This document shows, piece by piece, positions 17,274 to 25,813 of a stretch of DNA of 64,000 nt; position 1 is the first letter of the stretch, and each line of letters opens with the position of its first letter. The translations under genes and the position numbers were made by a program. Source of the stretch: Rhizobium sp. FKY42 (GTDB lineage: Bacteria > Pseudomonadota > Alphaproteobacteria > Rhizobiales > Rhizobiaceae); the NCBI RefSeq assembly GCF_005222835.1, contig NZ_STGA01000028.1:194022-258021 (forward strand), in the 5' to 3' direction. The notes under the pieces were generated by a model. That model did not search any database. It saw only the letters and a program-made list of their open reading frames with translations, and was not told where the DNA came from.

Positions 17274-18203
17274 TCAGGCAAAAACGCGCTTCGGACGAAA
17301 CTCGCCCTGACCGATTTCGCCAATGGCCACCAGCTTGCCACCAGCGAGCGCCACGGCCTCCGGCTCATCGACAGGCGCATCACGCCCTCTCAGGATGATC
17401 GGATTGCCCATGCGAATACGATAGGCCTGATCGTCGCTGATGCGGATCTGCGGCAGCGCAGACAAGGCTTCGCTCGTCTCCATGAGGAATGCGTCGAGTG
17501 CCGCTAGACGCTCGTCGCGATCCTCAATCTCTTCCAGAGCCACCAGTTCAGCCAGTGGCACCATCGCCTCTTCGGCGAAGGGCGCAACAAACGTGCGACG
17601 GAGACCGGAAATATGGCCATAGCATCCAAGGTCGCGGCCAAAATCGCGTGCCAGCGAGCGGACATAGGTGCCCTTGCCACATTCGACTTCGAAGAAGGCG
17701 CGGTCCCGTTCCGCTCTCAGCAGCGTCAACCGGTGGATCTCCACCTCACGAGAGGGGATCTCGACGGTTTCGCCGTCACGGGCCAGATCGTAAGCGCGCT
17801 CGCCAGCGATCTTGATGGCAGAAAACTGCGGCGGTACCTGACTAATGACACCGGTATAATTCGGCAGCAGGGCGCGAATCTCTTCTTCTGTCGGACGCTG
17901 GTCAGAGGTTTGCGTCACCTCGCCTTCCAGATCGTCGCTCGTTCGCTCCTCGCCCCAGGAAACCGTGAATTCGTAGATCTTGCGGCCATCCATGACGTAA
18001 GGCACGGTCTTGGTCGCATCACCCAGAGCGATCGGCAACATGCCGGACGCAAGCGGATCGAGCGTGCCGGCATGGCCTGCCTTCTGGGCGTTGAACAGCC
18101 ATTTGATCTTGCCAACAGCTTCGGTGGAGCCAAAATCGACAGGCTTGTCGAGAACGAGCCAGCCGGAAATGGCCCGGCCCTTTGGTTTACGCGGTTTGGA
18201 CAT
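17274..18203 (-). CDS. truB: tRNA pseudouridine-55 synthase
   Basis: A 309-residue enzyme that makes pseudouridine 55 in the T-loop of most tRNAs. Catalytic Asp lies in '[19 protein letters not shown]'; '[16 protein letters not shown]' is the family N-terminus, and '[19 protein letters not shown]' is the conserved RNA-binding motif. A C-terminal PUA-like extension is present. Start is the ATG at 18203, seven bases after the rbfA stop and preceded by AAGAG; an ATG at 18227 would overlap rbfA. It sits in the ribosome-biogenesis block rbfA-truB-rpsO-pnp. Confidence 0.96.
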   Translation of the reverse strand: MSKPRKPKGRAISGWLVLDKPVDFGSTEAVGKIKWLFNAQKAGHAGTLDPLASGMLPIALGDATKTVPYVMDGRKIYEFTVSWGEERTSDDLEGEVTQTSDQRPTEEEIRALLPNYTGVISQVPPQFSAIKIAGERAYDLARDGETVEIPSREVEIHRLTLLRAERDRAFFEVECGKGTYVRSLARDFGRDLGCYGHISGLRRTFVAPFAEEAMVPLAELVALEEIEDRDERLAALDAFLMETSEALSALPQIRISDDQAYRIRMGNPIILRGRDAPVDEPEAVALAGGKLVAIGEIGQGEFRPKRVFA

Positions 18204-18210
18204 CTTGCTC

Positions 18211-18627
18211 TTATTCGTTTTCGTCATCTTTTTCGGCGTCAGTGGCGAGGTCACGACTGACTTCCGGTGAGCGCAGAAGCTCATCGATTTTCTTGTAGTT
18301 GTCGAAGCTCGTATCGTCGCGGAAGCGAACCTCGGGCATGTATTTCATCTGGCGAAGTGCGCCGGCCAAGCGTCCGCGAATGAATTTCGCATTGCGGTTC
18401 AAGGCTTCGATCACCTTGGCGTGGTCGGCGACGCCAAGCGGCGTAACATAGGCGGTCGCGATCTTGAGATCCGGTGACATGCGCACTTCCGACACTGAAA
18501 TGACCGTGCGCTCGATGATATCGTCGCGCACCTCGCCCCGCTGCAGGACTTGCGTAATAGCGGCACGAACCTGTTCGCCAACGCGCAGCATGCGCTGGGA
18601 AGGCGCTGAAGAAGTTGCTTTGCTCAT
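18211..18627 (-). CDS. rbfA: 30S ribosome-binding factor A
   Basis: A 138-residue KH-fold protein that binds the 30S subunit and helps 16S rRNA 5'-end maturation and cold adaptation. Signatures are '[23 protein letters not shown]', '[21 protein letters not shown]' and the late '[21 protein letters not shown]'. The acidic C-terminal tail ([11 protein letters not shown]) is common in alphaproteobacteria. It is the first gene of the block here: nusA-infB, which precedes rbfA in many bacteria, is not directly upstream; a 466-base gap and a divergent TerC gene are found instead. Confidence 0.96.
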   Translation of the reverse strand: MSKATSSAPSQRMLRVGEQVRAAITQVLQRGEVRDDIIERTVISVSEVRMSPDLKIATAYVTPLGVADHAKVIEALNRNAKFIRGRLAGALRQMKYMPEVRFRDDTSFDNYKKIDELLRSPEVSRDLATDAEKDDENE

Positions 18628-18730
18628 TGTTGTTTTTCTTTCCTTCGGCCAATCTCAAGATGCCAGAATAGCAGAATCCGGACCGGTTGGCGCGGGCAGG
18701 CGTGCTCAATGCCTCGCTTGATGCCAAACG

Positions 18731-18886
18731 TCAAGGTTTCTGGGCAGATCTGCCAGACATGCGTTCACGAAGAGCTGAGTTTTTGATAACCCAATCCCAC
18801 GAATTTTTGACCTCATGCGTTACCATGTCGCACATCCAACTTGACGTTTGATGAGAATCCTCCATTTTATCGCCTGTCTCCCCCAT
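18731..18886 (-). CDS. possible 51-residue small protein
   Basis: An open frame of 51 codons (ATG 18886, second ATG 18865) upstream of and in the same direction as rbfA. The peptide is polar and has no membrane helix; it contains 'MVTHEVKNSWDWVIKN'. It lies in the otherwise gene-free 466-base gap between rbfA (18627) and the TerC gene (19094). No family is recognised, and no strong ribosome site was seen before either ATG. Comparison with other Rhizobiaceae would show whether it is conserved. Confidence 0.25.
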   Translation of the reverse strand: MGETGDKMEDSHQTSSWMCDMVTHEVKNSWDWVIKNSALRERMSGRSAQKP

Positions 18887-18929
18887 GGCTAAACCGAAGC
18901 CGGGGATTGAACATTGGTGCCGGGCCCCT

Positions 18930-18990
18930 CTGGCGAGAGTTTTTACGGCGCTCTCGCGATGTCGGTACCGCCTGCAGCTTAGCCGGCGGA
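18930..18990 (+). promoter_or_regulatory. structured leader upstream of the TerC gene
   Basis: About 100-160 bases before the TerC start are a CGAGAG/CTCTCG hairpin (18934-18956) and a CCGCC/GGCGG hairpin (18968-18989). TerC/DUF475 genes elsewhere are often under a manganese (yybP-ykoY) riboswitch, but the conserved bases of that RNA are not recognisable here. This is only a note of local structure. Confidence 0.25.
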
Positions 18991-19093
18991 TAAACAACAT
19001 GACCTTATATCCAATCCGTTTGACGGGTATCGCTTCGCGTTTGCCTGTAATTTCTCGCATGCATTCACACGACAAGTACCGCGAGGTGCGTCC

Positions 19094-20164
19094 ATGAGCG
19101 CACCCACGTCATCGACCCTCGGTTATTTCCGATGGGCATTCATCGTCACCTTTGTCGGACTTGTGCTGGGTGGCGTTCTCGGCTGGCAGTCGACGGGAAC
19201 CGTAAGCGGAACTCTCACGGTCTTCTTTATCTGTGCGGTTTTGGCCGTGCTGGAGATTTCCCTGTCATTCGATAACGCCATCGTCAATGCGAACAAGCTC
19301 AAAGACATGACGCCTGTATGGCAGCAGCGCTTCCTTACATGGGGCATCTTGATTGCCGTCTTCGGCATGCGTATCGTCTTCCCGCTGCTGATCGTTGTAA
19401 TCGCAGCAGGCATTGGGCCCATCGATGCCATCGTTCTGGCGGCGTCGCGTCCGGAAGAATATTCGCGTATCATGCACGAGGCGCATCTGCCGATTGCCGC
19501 GTTCGGCGGCACCTTCCTGATGATGGTCGGCCTCACCTTCTTCTTCAACCATGAGAAGGATGTGCACTGGGTTGAATTCCTCGAAAGCCGTATTGCACGT
19601 TTCGCGACGATCAAGGGCGTCGAGATCGCTTTCGTCCTGTTGCTCATCATGCTGTTCTCGCAATTGCTGCCGGAAGCCGATGCCTCGACCTTCGTGCATG
19701 CGGCCGTCTATGGCCTCTTGACCTTTCTTCTGGTGGAAGTACTGGGCGGCGTTCTTGATGCGTCACAGAAGACGATGAGCGAAGCGGCCAAAGGTGGCCT
19801 CGGCGCCTTCATCTACCTCGAAGTACTCGATGCCAGCTTCTCATTCGATGGCGTCATCGGGGCCTTCGCCCTGACGCAGAACCTGTTCATCATTGCGATT
19901 GGCCTTGGTATCGGCGCTATGTATGTGCGCTCGATGACCATCATGCTGGTGGAGAAGGGCACGCTTGCAGAGTATCGCTATCTGGAGCACGGCGCATTCT
20001 ATGCCATCCTGATCCTGTCGGTCATCATGTATGTGCAGACGCTGTATCATATCCCGGAGGTCATCACCGGCCTCGGCGGTGCAGGTCTGATCGGTCTCTC
20101 GCTCTGGTCATCCATTCGGTACAATCGACGCGAACAGGAACATGGCGCCGAGGCACTTACTTGA
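19094..20164 (+). CDS. TerC-related DUF475 integral membrane protein
   Basis: A 356-residue inner-membrane protein with about nine helices. 'LEISLSFDNAIVNANKL' and, in the second half, 'LEVLDASFSFDGVIGAFALT' are the paired TerC-superfamily motifs with buried acidic and Asn residues thought to coordinate a metal ion. Related TerC/Alx/YkoY proteins take part in tellurite resistance or manganese export, and in some cases in metalation of secreted enzymes. Its role in this organism is not shown. Start ATG at 19094 has GCGAGG upstream. It is divergent from rbfA and followed by its own terminator. Confidence 0.85.
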   Translation: MSAPTSSTLGYFRWAFIVTFVGLVLGGVLGWQSTGTVSGTLTVFFICAVLAVLEISLSFDNAIVNANKLKDMTPVWQQRFLTWGILIAVFGMRIVFPLLIVVIAAGIGPIDAIVLAASRPEEYSRIMHEAHLPIAAFGGTFLMMVGLTFFFNHEKDVHWVEFLESRIARFATIKGVEIAFVLLLIMLFSQLLPEADASTFVHAAVYGLLTFLLVEVLGGVLDASQKTMSEAAKGGLGAFIYLEVLDASFSFDGVIGAFALTQNLFIIAIGLGIGAMYVRSMTIMLVEKGTLAEYRYLEHGAFYAILILSVIMYVQTLYHIPEVITGLGGAGLIGLSLWSSIRYNRREQEHGAEALT

Positions 20165-20177
20165 GTTCAGATACGAT

Positions 20178-20207
20178 ATCGGGCCCTTTATGGGCCCGAT
20201 TTCTCTT
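20178..20207 (+). terminator. terminator of the TerC gene
   Basis: Perfect 9-bp stem ATCGGGCCC/GGGCCCGAT with a TTTAT loop, followed by TTCTCTT, 13 bases after the TerC stop. Confidence 0.85.
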
Positions 20208-20309
20208 CGATACACATCATGACATAACCGTAATGAAACATGACTTTTAAAAGCAGGAATTAAGTTCTATTCAGAGTAATCTGCTGTCTTCGATTTTCAG
20301 GATTTTGCC

Positions 20310-21062
20310 ATGGATCAGGTTTCCCCAACTGCGATGGACACGCCTCGCCGAGGCCCCAATCTGCCTTCTTGGACACTCACAGTCATCAATAGCTTTGACG
20401 TAACGCCAAAGATGCGTCGCGTCGTTTTCGGCGTCGAGAACGTCGACCAGTTCGAATACAAACCAGGACAGGACATAGTCTTCTTCTTGAATGATCCAGA
20501 AGGCGGCCATGGACGCCGGCACTATACCGTGCGCGCAATTGATCGGGATGCCGGCACACTCTCTGTGGACTTTGTCCTGCACGGCGATTCCGTCGGTCCA
20601 AGCTTTGCTCGGAATGCAAAGCCGGGCGATCAGGTCGAGGTGAAGGGGCCGCGCGGACGGGTCGTCTTCAAGCCGGATGCCGACTGGCATCTCTTGACCG
20701 GCGACGAAACCTGTATCCCCGGCATCCTGCACATTCTGGAAAACCTACCTGCTCAGGCACGTGCTTTTGCCTTCATCGAGGTTGAAGACGAAAGCTGGAA
20801 GCAGGATTTTGAGACTGAAGGCGAGGTTTCCATTGAATGGATTGCCCGCGGCAGTGCGCGCCCAAGCTCCGTGATGGTTGATCGACTGAGCTCCTTCGAG
20901 CTTCCTGGCGGACATGGGCAGGCTCTCATCATCGGTGAGACCAGCAATGTACGAGCTCAGCGCCATTATCTCATCGAACGTGGCTTCAGCCGGGATCGGA
21001 TCGCATCGGAAGGCTATTGGCGTCCGGGTCGCAATGGCGGCCACGATCACGTTGACGATTGA
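20310..21062 (+). CDS. siderophore-interacting protein (FAD/NAD(P)H ferric reductase)
   Basis: A 250-residue flavoprotein of the SIP/ViuB family, which reduces ferric siderophores in the cytosol to release Fe(II). The FAD-binding 'GRRHYTVRAID' (family R-x-Y-T-x-R), the phosphate-binding 'HGDSVGPSFARNAKPGDQVEVKGPRG', the NAD(P)-site region 'LTGDETCIPGILHILENLP' and the C-terminal 'ASEGYWRPGRNGGHDH' are all present. The presence of an irr gene in the window suits iron-linked regulation, but no operator was identified in the 102 bases between the upstream terminator and the start. It converges with the receptor-like gene at 21077. Confidence 0.88.
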   Translation: MDQVSPTAMDTPRRGPNLPSWTLTVINSFDVTPKMRRVVFGVENVDQFEYKPGQDIVFFLNDPEGGHGRRHYTVRAIDRDAGTLSVDFVLHGDSVGPSFARNAKPGDQVEVKGPRGRVVFKPDADWHLLTGDETCIPGILHILENLPAQARAFAFIEVEDESWKQDFETEGEVSIEWIARGSARPSSVMVDRLSSFELPGGHGQALIIGETSNVRAQRHYLIERGFSRDRIASEGYWRPGRNGGHDHVDD

Positions 21063-21076
21063 GACGATACACCTGA

Positions 21077-22801
21077 TCAGAAGAGGGCGGCGTCGAGGTC
21101 ATCGTCCGACAGGACAGTGAGCGGCGCCTCCTCTGGCACAGCGGTTCCCAGAATGGTGGCGTGCAATTCACGCTCGGAGGCCATGGTGTAAATCCGGTTG
21201 ATCCTGGGGCCGACGGTTTCGATGGCCGCCTCCAGGCCAGTTCTGTCGATGGGCTGAAGAGCTGCGGTGTGAAGCTCTTCCTGGCATCGATGCAGAATTT
21301 CTCCGAGATCTGCGCGAAAATCCAAGCGCTGAAGCGCAGCATTCATCTCCGCAACACCCGACGCACCCTCGCGTGCAAGGTTGGCAAGATCGCTGTCCAT
21401 TGCCTGACCAACGGCACCGATGCGCTCAAGCGCTCGCCGCAGGCGCTCATCAAGGGATTCGGCTGAAGCGGTTTCTGGCGCATCGGACAAAAGTCCCTTC
21501 GCCGCCCCTTCCAGCACCTTCAGCTGTTCCAGGATCTGCTCAGCCGCTTCGTCCAGATGGCCAGCGAAGATGCGCAGTTCAGCCGTCACGACATTGATCG
21601 CCTTACCCTCCTCACCGATCTTGCCGCAACGGAGATTGGTGTTCAGCGCCATGTAGTGGATATCACCGCGGACAACCCGAACAATGCCGATGTCCTTCAG
21701 CAGCATTTCCACCGTAGACAGGGTGCGCCTTGTCATGAGGCCCGCCTCCTCTGCGACGGCCTCAATTTCGGTAACGGCAGAACGGGCTTGTCCGATACCC
21801 GTTTCCAGATCACGCAGTGATCGATTGGATGGCTTGTCACTCTCGCCAATCATCTCGCGCTGAATTTCGGTGATCTGGCCAAGTTCGTGGCGGAAGCTGG
21901 CAATGGTTTCGACGATCTTCGCTGTGTCGCGCTCAAAGTCCTGACGCGTCTGTTGCAATTGCGCGGCCACGAGTTGGCGGATCAGCGCCCTTAGCGCTTC
22001 CTGGGCCTCTCGGGTCAGAGAAGACGCCTCCGCCGATGCCAGATAGTCCTCAAGTATCGAGAAGGATGATTGGCAATGCTCGACGCGCTGACGCGTAATG
22101 TCGCCCACCTGCATGGCTGACAGCGTCGAGGCGAGCTTGTTCTGAATGCCCCGCGCAATGATCTTGACCTGCTCAGCACGCTGATTCAGCTCTTGTCTGT
22201 GAGCGTTGATCTGATCGACGCCGCGACCCAGCCCGGAAACTATGGACGGGATGGTCTGGCTATAGCGATCAAGTGTAGCAGAGCCCTTGCTGATAACGGG
22301 TCCAAGTCCGGAGCCCAGTTCAGCCAGCTTCTGTGAAAGACCGTTTACCTGCTGGCTGCCATCCTGGATGCGTTCGAGAATCTCTTCTGCGAAGCCCGCA
22401 AAATCTGGAACCCCGGCGCCCGTAATCTTCGCGGTGACTGCAAAGGTTCGCAGATAGCGCAGGGTTTCCTGCATCCGGCTGATTTGCGGGCGCAGCACAC
22501 GTTCCGCTTCGGCAATATCCCGGAAGCCACTCTGGCGCTTTGCTTCAGCCTCCGTCAGGCTAGACAAGGCGGCGACTGTAGCCTCGAGTTCGCCCATGGT
22601 GGCATTCGCCGTCCCTTCATCGAGAGACCCGGTGAGCGCGTCCAGCGACGTCACCATTTTGTTGAGAATGTCGAGAATGGAAAGCAGAACCGCCCCGCCA
22701 TCGAGAAAACGCTGCTCGATACGAGTTCGCGCCTCCTCCAACCGGTCCGCATAAGATGATGTCACCTGCGGAACGATCATCTCCTGTCTGGTTGCTGCCA
22801 T
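21077..22801 (-). CDS. soluble receptor-like chemotaxis protein with divergent hairpin tip
   Basis: A 574-residue protein with long heptad-rich coiled coils and no membrane helix or signal peptide. At residues about 381-415, 'YMALNTNLRCGKIGEEGK' followed by 'VVTAELRIFAG' aligns with the methyl-accepting receptor hairpin tip ([19 protein letters not shown], then [11 protein letters not shown]), but several otherwise near-invariant tip residues differ. The start ATG (22801) is chosen over an upstream frame rich in unlikely residues. It is divergent from the STAS-cheY-cheA operon. Inference: a cytoplasmic receptor-related component of this chemosensory array, perhaps a scaffold or a signal modulator. 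It could instead work independently of CheA. Confidence 0.65.
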   Translation of the reverse strand: MAATRQEMIVPQVTSSYADRLEEARTRIEQRFLDGGAVLLSILDILNKMVTSLDALTGSLDEGTANATMGELEATVAALSSLTEAEAKRQSGFRDIAEAERVLRPQISRMQETLRYLRTFAVTAKITGAGVPDFAGFAEEILERIQDGSQQVNGLSQKLAELGSGLGPVISKGSATLDRYSQTIPSIVSGLGRGVDQINAHRQELNQRAEQVKIIARGIQNKLASTLSAMQVGDITRQRVEHCQSSFSILEDYLASAEASSLTREAQEALRALIRQLVAAQLQQTRQDFERDTAKIVETIASFRHELGQITEIQREMIGESDKPSNRSLRDLETGIGQARSAVTEIEAVAEEAGLMTRRTLSTVEMLLKDIGIVRVVRGDIHYMALNTNLRCGKIGEEGKAINVVTAELRIFAGHLDEAAEQILEQLKVLEGAAKGLLSDAPETASAESLDERLRRALERIGAVGQAMDSDLANLAREGASGVAEMNAALQRLDFRADLGEILHRCQEELHTAALQPIDRTGLEAAIETVGPRINRIYTMASERELHATILGTAVPEEAPLTVLSDDDLDAALF

Positions 22802-23103
22802 TGCCACGCCATCTATCTCCGGTTTCGGACAGAATTGCCCCGCTCTCGCCCAGGAGGGACAACATCCGAATCGGGTTGCACGACCTGCGCGTGAAATTAT
22901 TGGCGCAGCGGGCGTTAAAGCTTCGCCAATGGAACGTCTCATTTCCGCAGCTTGGTTAATTTTCTTTTTGGTGAATTACCCAAGTTTTCTGGGCACAGGA
23001 AATTATTCGATAGAAGTGAGCATAAATTATTAGGGTCTTGTTAAGCATCCGGAACCACATTACCCAAAGTTGAATCAGCGTCTATCAATAGGGTCCATTG
23101 ACG
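22802..23103. promoter_or_regulatory. divergent promoter region of the chemosensory cluster
   Basis: These 302 bases between the receptor-like gene and the STAS gene contain no open gene that I can support. The right half is A+T-rich for this genome (around 22955-23040) and is the most likely site of the promoter for the STAS-cheY-cheA operon. I see no sigma-54 (TGGCAC-N5-TTGC) motif in it, and I cannot place a -35/-10 pair with confidence. Confidence 0.4.
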
Positions 23104-23427
23104 ATGAGCAGTAACGCCTCGGAAACGACACTCTTCTGGCACGATGGCCTTACGCTTCGGACCATCTCTAAGCATCATGATGAACTTTTATTAGCCCTGA
23201 TCGCAAAATCAGCAGTTGCTCTCGATATCTCTGATGACGAACCAGCAGATCTCAGCTTCGTTCAACTTATAGAGTCAGCCCGCATCTTTGCCTCCACATC
23301 TGGCAAGAAGCTGACATTGCTCAGGCCCGCCACAGGTAACCTGCGCGACGTGCTCGAGCGGGGCGGGTTCCTGCATAACATATCGCCAGAAGATGCCAGC
23401 TTCTGGCTGCATGATGGAGTAAAATAA
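23104..23427 (+). CDS. STAS-like protein at the head of the che operon
   Basis: A 107-residue protein predicted to have a STAS (anti-sigma-factor-antagonist) fold: alternating strands and helices, 'AVALDISDDEPADLSFVQLIESARIFASTSGKKLTLLRP' (read in two parts) matches the strand-helix-strand region, where the phosphorylatable Ser/Thr sits in partner-switching proteins ('DLSFVQL'). Small STAS-like proteins also occupy this position (orf2) in rhizobial che operons. The start is the ATG at 23104; a TTG two codons earlier is less likely. It overlaps cheY by one base, so both are translated from one message. Confidence 0.75.
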   Translation: MSSNASETTLFWHDGLTLRTISKHHDELLLALIAKSAVALDISDDEPADLSFVQLIESARIFASTSGKKLTLLRPATGNLRDVLERGGFLHNISPEDASFWLHDGVK

Positions 23428-23795
23428 TGGCCGCCAAGATTCTGACTGTTGATGATTCCGCCAGTATTCGCCTGACAACGCGCGTCGCGCTGAGTAACGC
23501 AGGCTATACCATTACGGAAGCCGTGGATGGGATGGACGGATTGAGCAAGATGCGGAGCGGTCAATTCGATCTGATCGTCACCGATCTGAACATGCCTCAG
23601 ATGGACGGGCTGACCATGATCCGCGAGCTTCGCAAGCTCCCGGCCTATATGGGGGTCCCGGTCATTTTTCTCACGACTGAATCCGATAACGAACTGAAGA
23701 GCCAAGCCAAGGCCGCCGGTGCGACAGGCTGGCTGACCAAGCCCTTTGACCCGGAAAGTCTGGTCAAGATTGTCAAGAAGGTTCTCGGCAGATGA
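23427..23795 (+). CDS. chemotaxis response regulator CheY
   Basis: A 122-residue single receiver domain. Asp9-Asp10, the phosphoacceptor Asp53 in 'IVTDLNMPQMDG', Thr83/84 in 'IFLTTES' and Lys105 in 'WLTKPFDPE' are all in place. Phosphorylated by CheA, it would bind the flagellar switch or act as a phosphate sink; which of these cannot be told from sequence. It overlaps the STAS gene by one base and cheA by four (ATGA). A second CheY, present in many major rhizobial che operons, is not found in this cluster. Confidence 0.92.
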   Translation: MAAKILTVDDSASIRLTTRVALSNAGYTITEAVDGMDGLSKMRSGQFDLIVTDLNMPQMDGLTMIRELRKLPAYMGVPVIFLTTESDNELKSQAKAAGATGWLTKPFDPESLVKIVKKVLGR

Positions 23796-25813
23796 GTTTT
23801 CCCGATCCAATAGCGGTTTTCCGTACGGAAGCTGCGGAATTGCTTGAGCAAATCGAAACCGGTTTGCTGGATCTCAATCATGACCTGGCCAACAAGGATC
23901 AGGTCGACGCCGTCTTCCGTGGGCTGCACACCCTCAAGGGATCGGGCGCCATGTTCGGTTTCGAGGCGCTTGCAGCATTTACACACCACTGCGAAAGCGC
24001 CTTCGATCAAGTCCGCAAGGGTGTTGTCCCGGCCACGCACGACCTGGTCAGTGCCGTTCTCAACGCGACCGACCACATGCGCGCTCTGATCGAGGTGCCG
24101 GCGGGTGATCATGATGCTGCGAGCGAACATCTGCTTTCAACTCTCAGGCTTGCGGTCGAACAGGCAGGCAACCCGGACGCCGGGACCCCTGTAAAGCCAG
24201 CAGCAGAGCCCAGAATGACGCATTACAGGCTGCATTTCAGCCTTCCTCGCAATGCAATGGCCAACGGCACCAATCCTCTGCCGCTGCTTGATGAATTGCG
24301 CGAGCTCGGTGAATGCACCGTTGAGGTACACAAGAGCTGCATTCCTGCACTGGACGATCTCAGCGCGGGTGACCTCTATCTCTCCTGGACAGTAAACCTG
24401 AAGACGGCGCAGCCACGTTCTGCCATCGACGACGTTTTCATTTTCGTCATGGACGAGATGGAGCTCAGCCTCGAAATCGTTGATGCCCGGAATGAGCAGG
24501 CTGACGAGGCTTCGCCGGTAGCGGAAGCAGCGCCTACGGAGGCTAAGTCCAACAATGCCTCTGGCACGCCCGTTCGTGCCGAGAGCACAGCGGTTACAAA
24601 GGCGGCTCCTCAACAACAGGATGCCAAGCAGGCAAAATCCAGTGAGAATGTACGTGTCCCCGCAGAACGTCTGGACGAACTGATGGACAGGGTTGGCGAG
24701 CTGGTTATTGCCCAGTCGCGCCTCAGCCAGCTTGCCGGATCCAGTGGCGATCTTCAACTGCGCGCGGTGTCGGAAGATGTCGAACGGCTTTCCGGCGAAT
24801 TGCGCGACACCATGATGGTCCTGCGCATGGTTCCGGTGGCGCAACTGTTCGGCCGGTTCCGCCGACTGGTACACGACCTGGCGATTGAGACTGGCAAAGC
24901 CATTGAACTGATTACGGAAGGTGAGACCACGGAGGTGGACAAGAGCGTGGTCGAACGTCTCGCAGATCCGCTCGTGCACTTGGTACGCAATTCCTGCGAC
25001 CATGGTCTGGAAACACCGGAGGAGCGTCGTGCTGCCGGCAAGGATCCGGTGGGACGCATCTTTCTCTCTGCGCGTCAGGCAGCAGGAGAAGTCATCATCA
25101 CGATTAAGGATGACGGACGCGGTATCAACCGCGAGCGCGTGCGCGCCAAGGCAGAAGCGTCCGGCATCATCGCACCCAATGCCGTGCTGGCAGATCAGGA
25201 GCTTCTGCAGCTCATTTTCCAGCCGGGCTTTTCCACCGCACAACAGGTTACCAATCTCTCCGGTCGCGGCGTTGGCATGGATGTTGTCAAAAGGACCATT
25301 GACGCGCTGCGCGGCTCGATCGATGTGACCAGCCATAACGGGACCGGTTCTGAAATCTCACTCGCCATTCCGTTGACGCTTGCAATCATCGATGGGCTGC
25401 TGGTGCGGGTTGGCGCCGGTCGCTACGTGATACCGCTCTCCGCCGTCGAGGAATGCCTTGAGCTTTCGCCGGAAGAGGACATGCGTTCTCGCGGACGAAG
25501 CTTCATCTCGCTGCGCGACAGCCTGGTTCCCTTCATCCGCCTGCGGGATCTCTTCAATACGAACACGACGCCAGATCCCTTCCAGAAGGTCGTCGTGATC
25601 TCAACTGGCTCGGAACGTGTCGGTCTCGTGGTGGACCAGATCATTGGCGACCACCAGACCGTCATCAAAAGCATGTCCAAACTGCACCATGATGTCGCGA
25701 CCTTTTCCGGTGCAACCATCCTTGGCGATGGCGGGGTCGCCCTTATCCTCGACGTCGGCCATCTGGTCGCGGCAGGGCAGCACCAGGAGGCGCAGTTGCG
25801 CGCAGCAGGATGA
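23792..25813 (+). CDS. cheA: chemotaxis histidine kinase CheA
   Basis: A 673-residue cytoplasmic kinase that autophosphorylates and passes phosphate to CheY and CheB. Domain order: Hpt/P1 with His46 ('FRGLHTLKGSGAMFGF'), a P2-like domain (residues about 145-235, 'PLPLLDELRELGECTVEVH'), a Gln/Ala/Lys linker, dimerisation P3 ('LDELMDRVGELVIAQSRLSQ'), the ATPase P4 with N box 'HLVRNSCDHGLE' and G boxes 'DDGRGIN' and 'GRGVGMDVVK', and the CheW-like P5. All key residues are present. It overlaps cheY and cheW by four bases each, so the operon is tightly coupled. Confidence 0.96.
   Translation: MSFPDPIAVFRTEAAELLEQIETGLLDLNHDLANKDQVDAVFRGLHTLKGSGAMFGFEALAAFTHHCESAFDQVRKGVVPATHDLVSAVLNATDHMRALIEVPAGDHDAASEHLLSTLRLAVEQAGNPDAGTPVKPAAEPRMTHYRLHFSLPRNAMANGTNPLPLLDELRELGECTVEVHKSCIPALDDLSAGDLYLSWTVNLKTAQPRSAIDDVFIFVMDEMELSLEIVDARNEQADEASPVAEAAPTEAKSNNASGTPVRAESTAVTKAAPQQQDAKQAKSSENVRVPAERLDELMDRVGELVIAQSRLSQLAGSSGDLQLRAVSEDVERLSGELRDTMMVLRMVPVAQLFGRFRRLVHDLAIETGKAIELITEGETTEVDKSVVERLADPLVHLVRNSCDHGLETPEERRAAGKDPVGRIFLSARQAAGEVIITIKDDGRGINRERVRAKAEASGIIAPNAVLADQELLQLIFQPGFSTAQQVTNLSGRGVGMDVVKRTIDALRGSIDVTSHNGTGSEISLAIPLTLAIIDGLLVRVGAGRYVIPLSAVEECLELSPEEDMRSRGRSFISLRDSLVPFIRLRDLFNTNTTPDPFQKVVVISTGSERVGLVVDQIIGDHQTVIKSMSKLHHDVATFSGATILGDGGVALILDVGHLVAAGQHQEAQLRAAG

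Noticed and set aside
18880-19093. yybP-ykoY manganese riboswitch before the TerC gene
   Set aside because: Looked for the GGGGAGUAG and CAAGACC-type conserved segments; they are not present in the leader.
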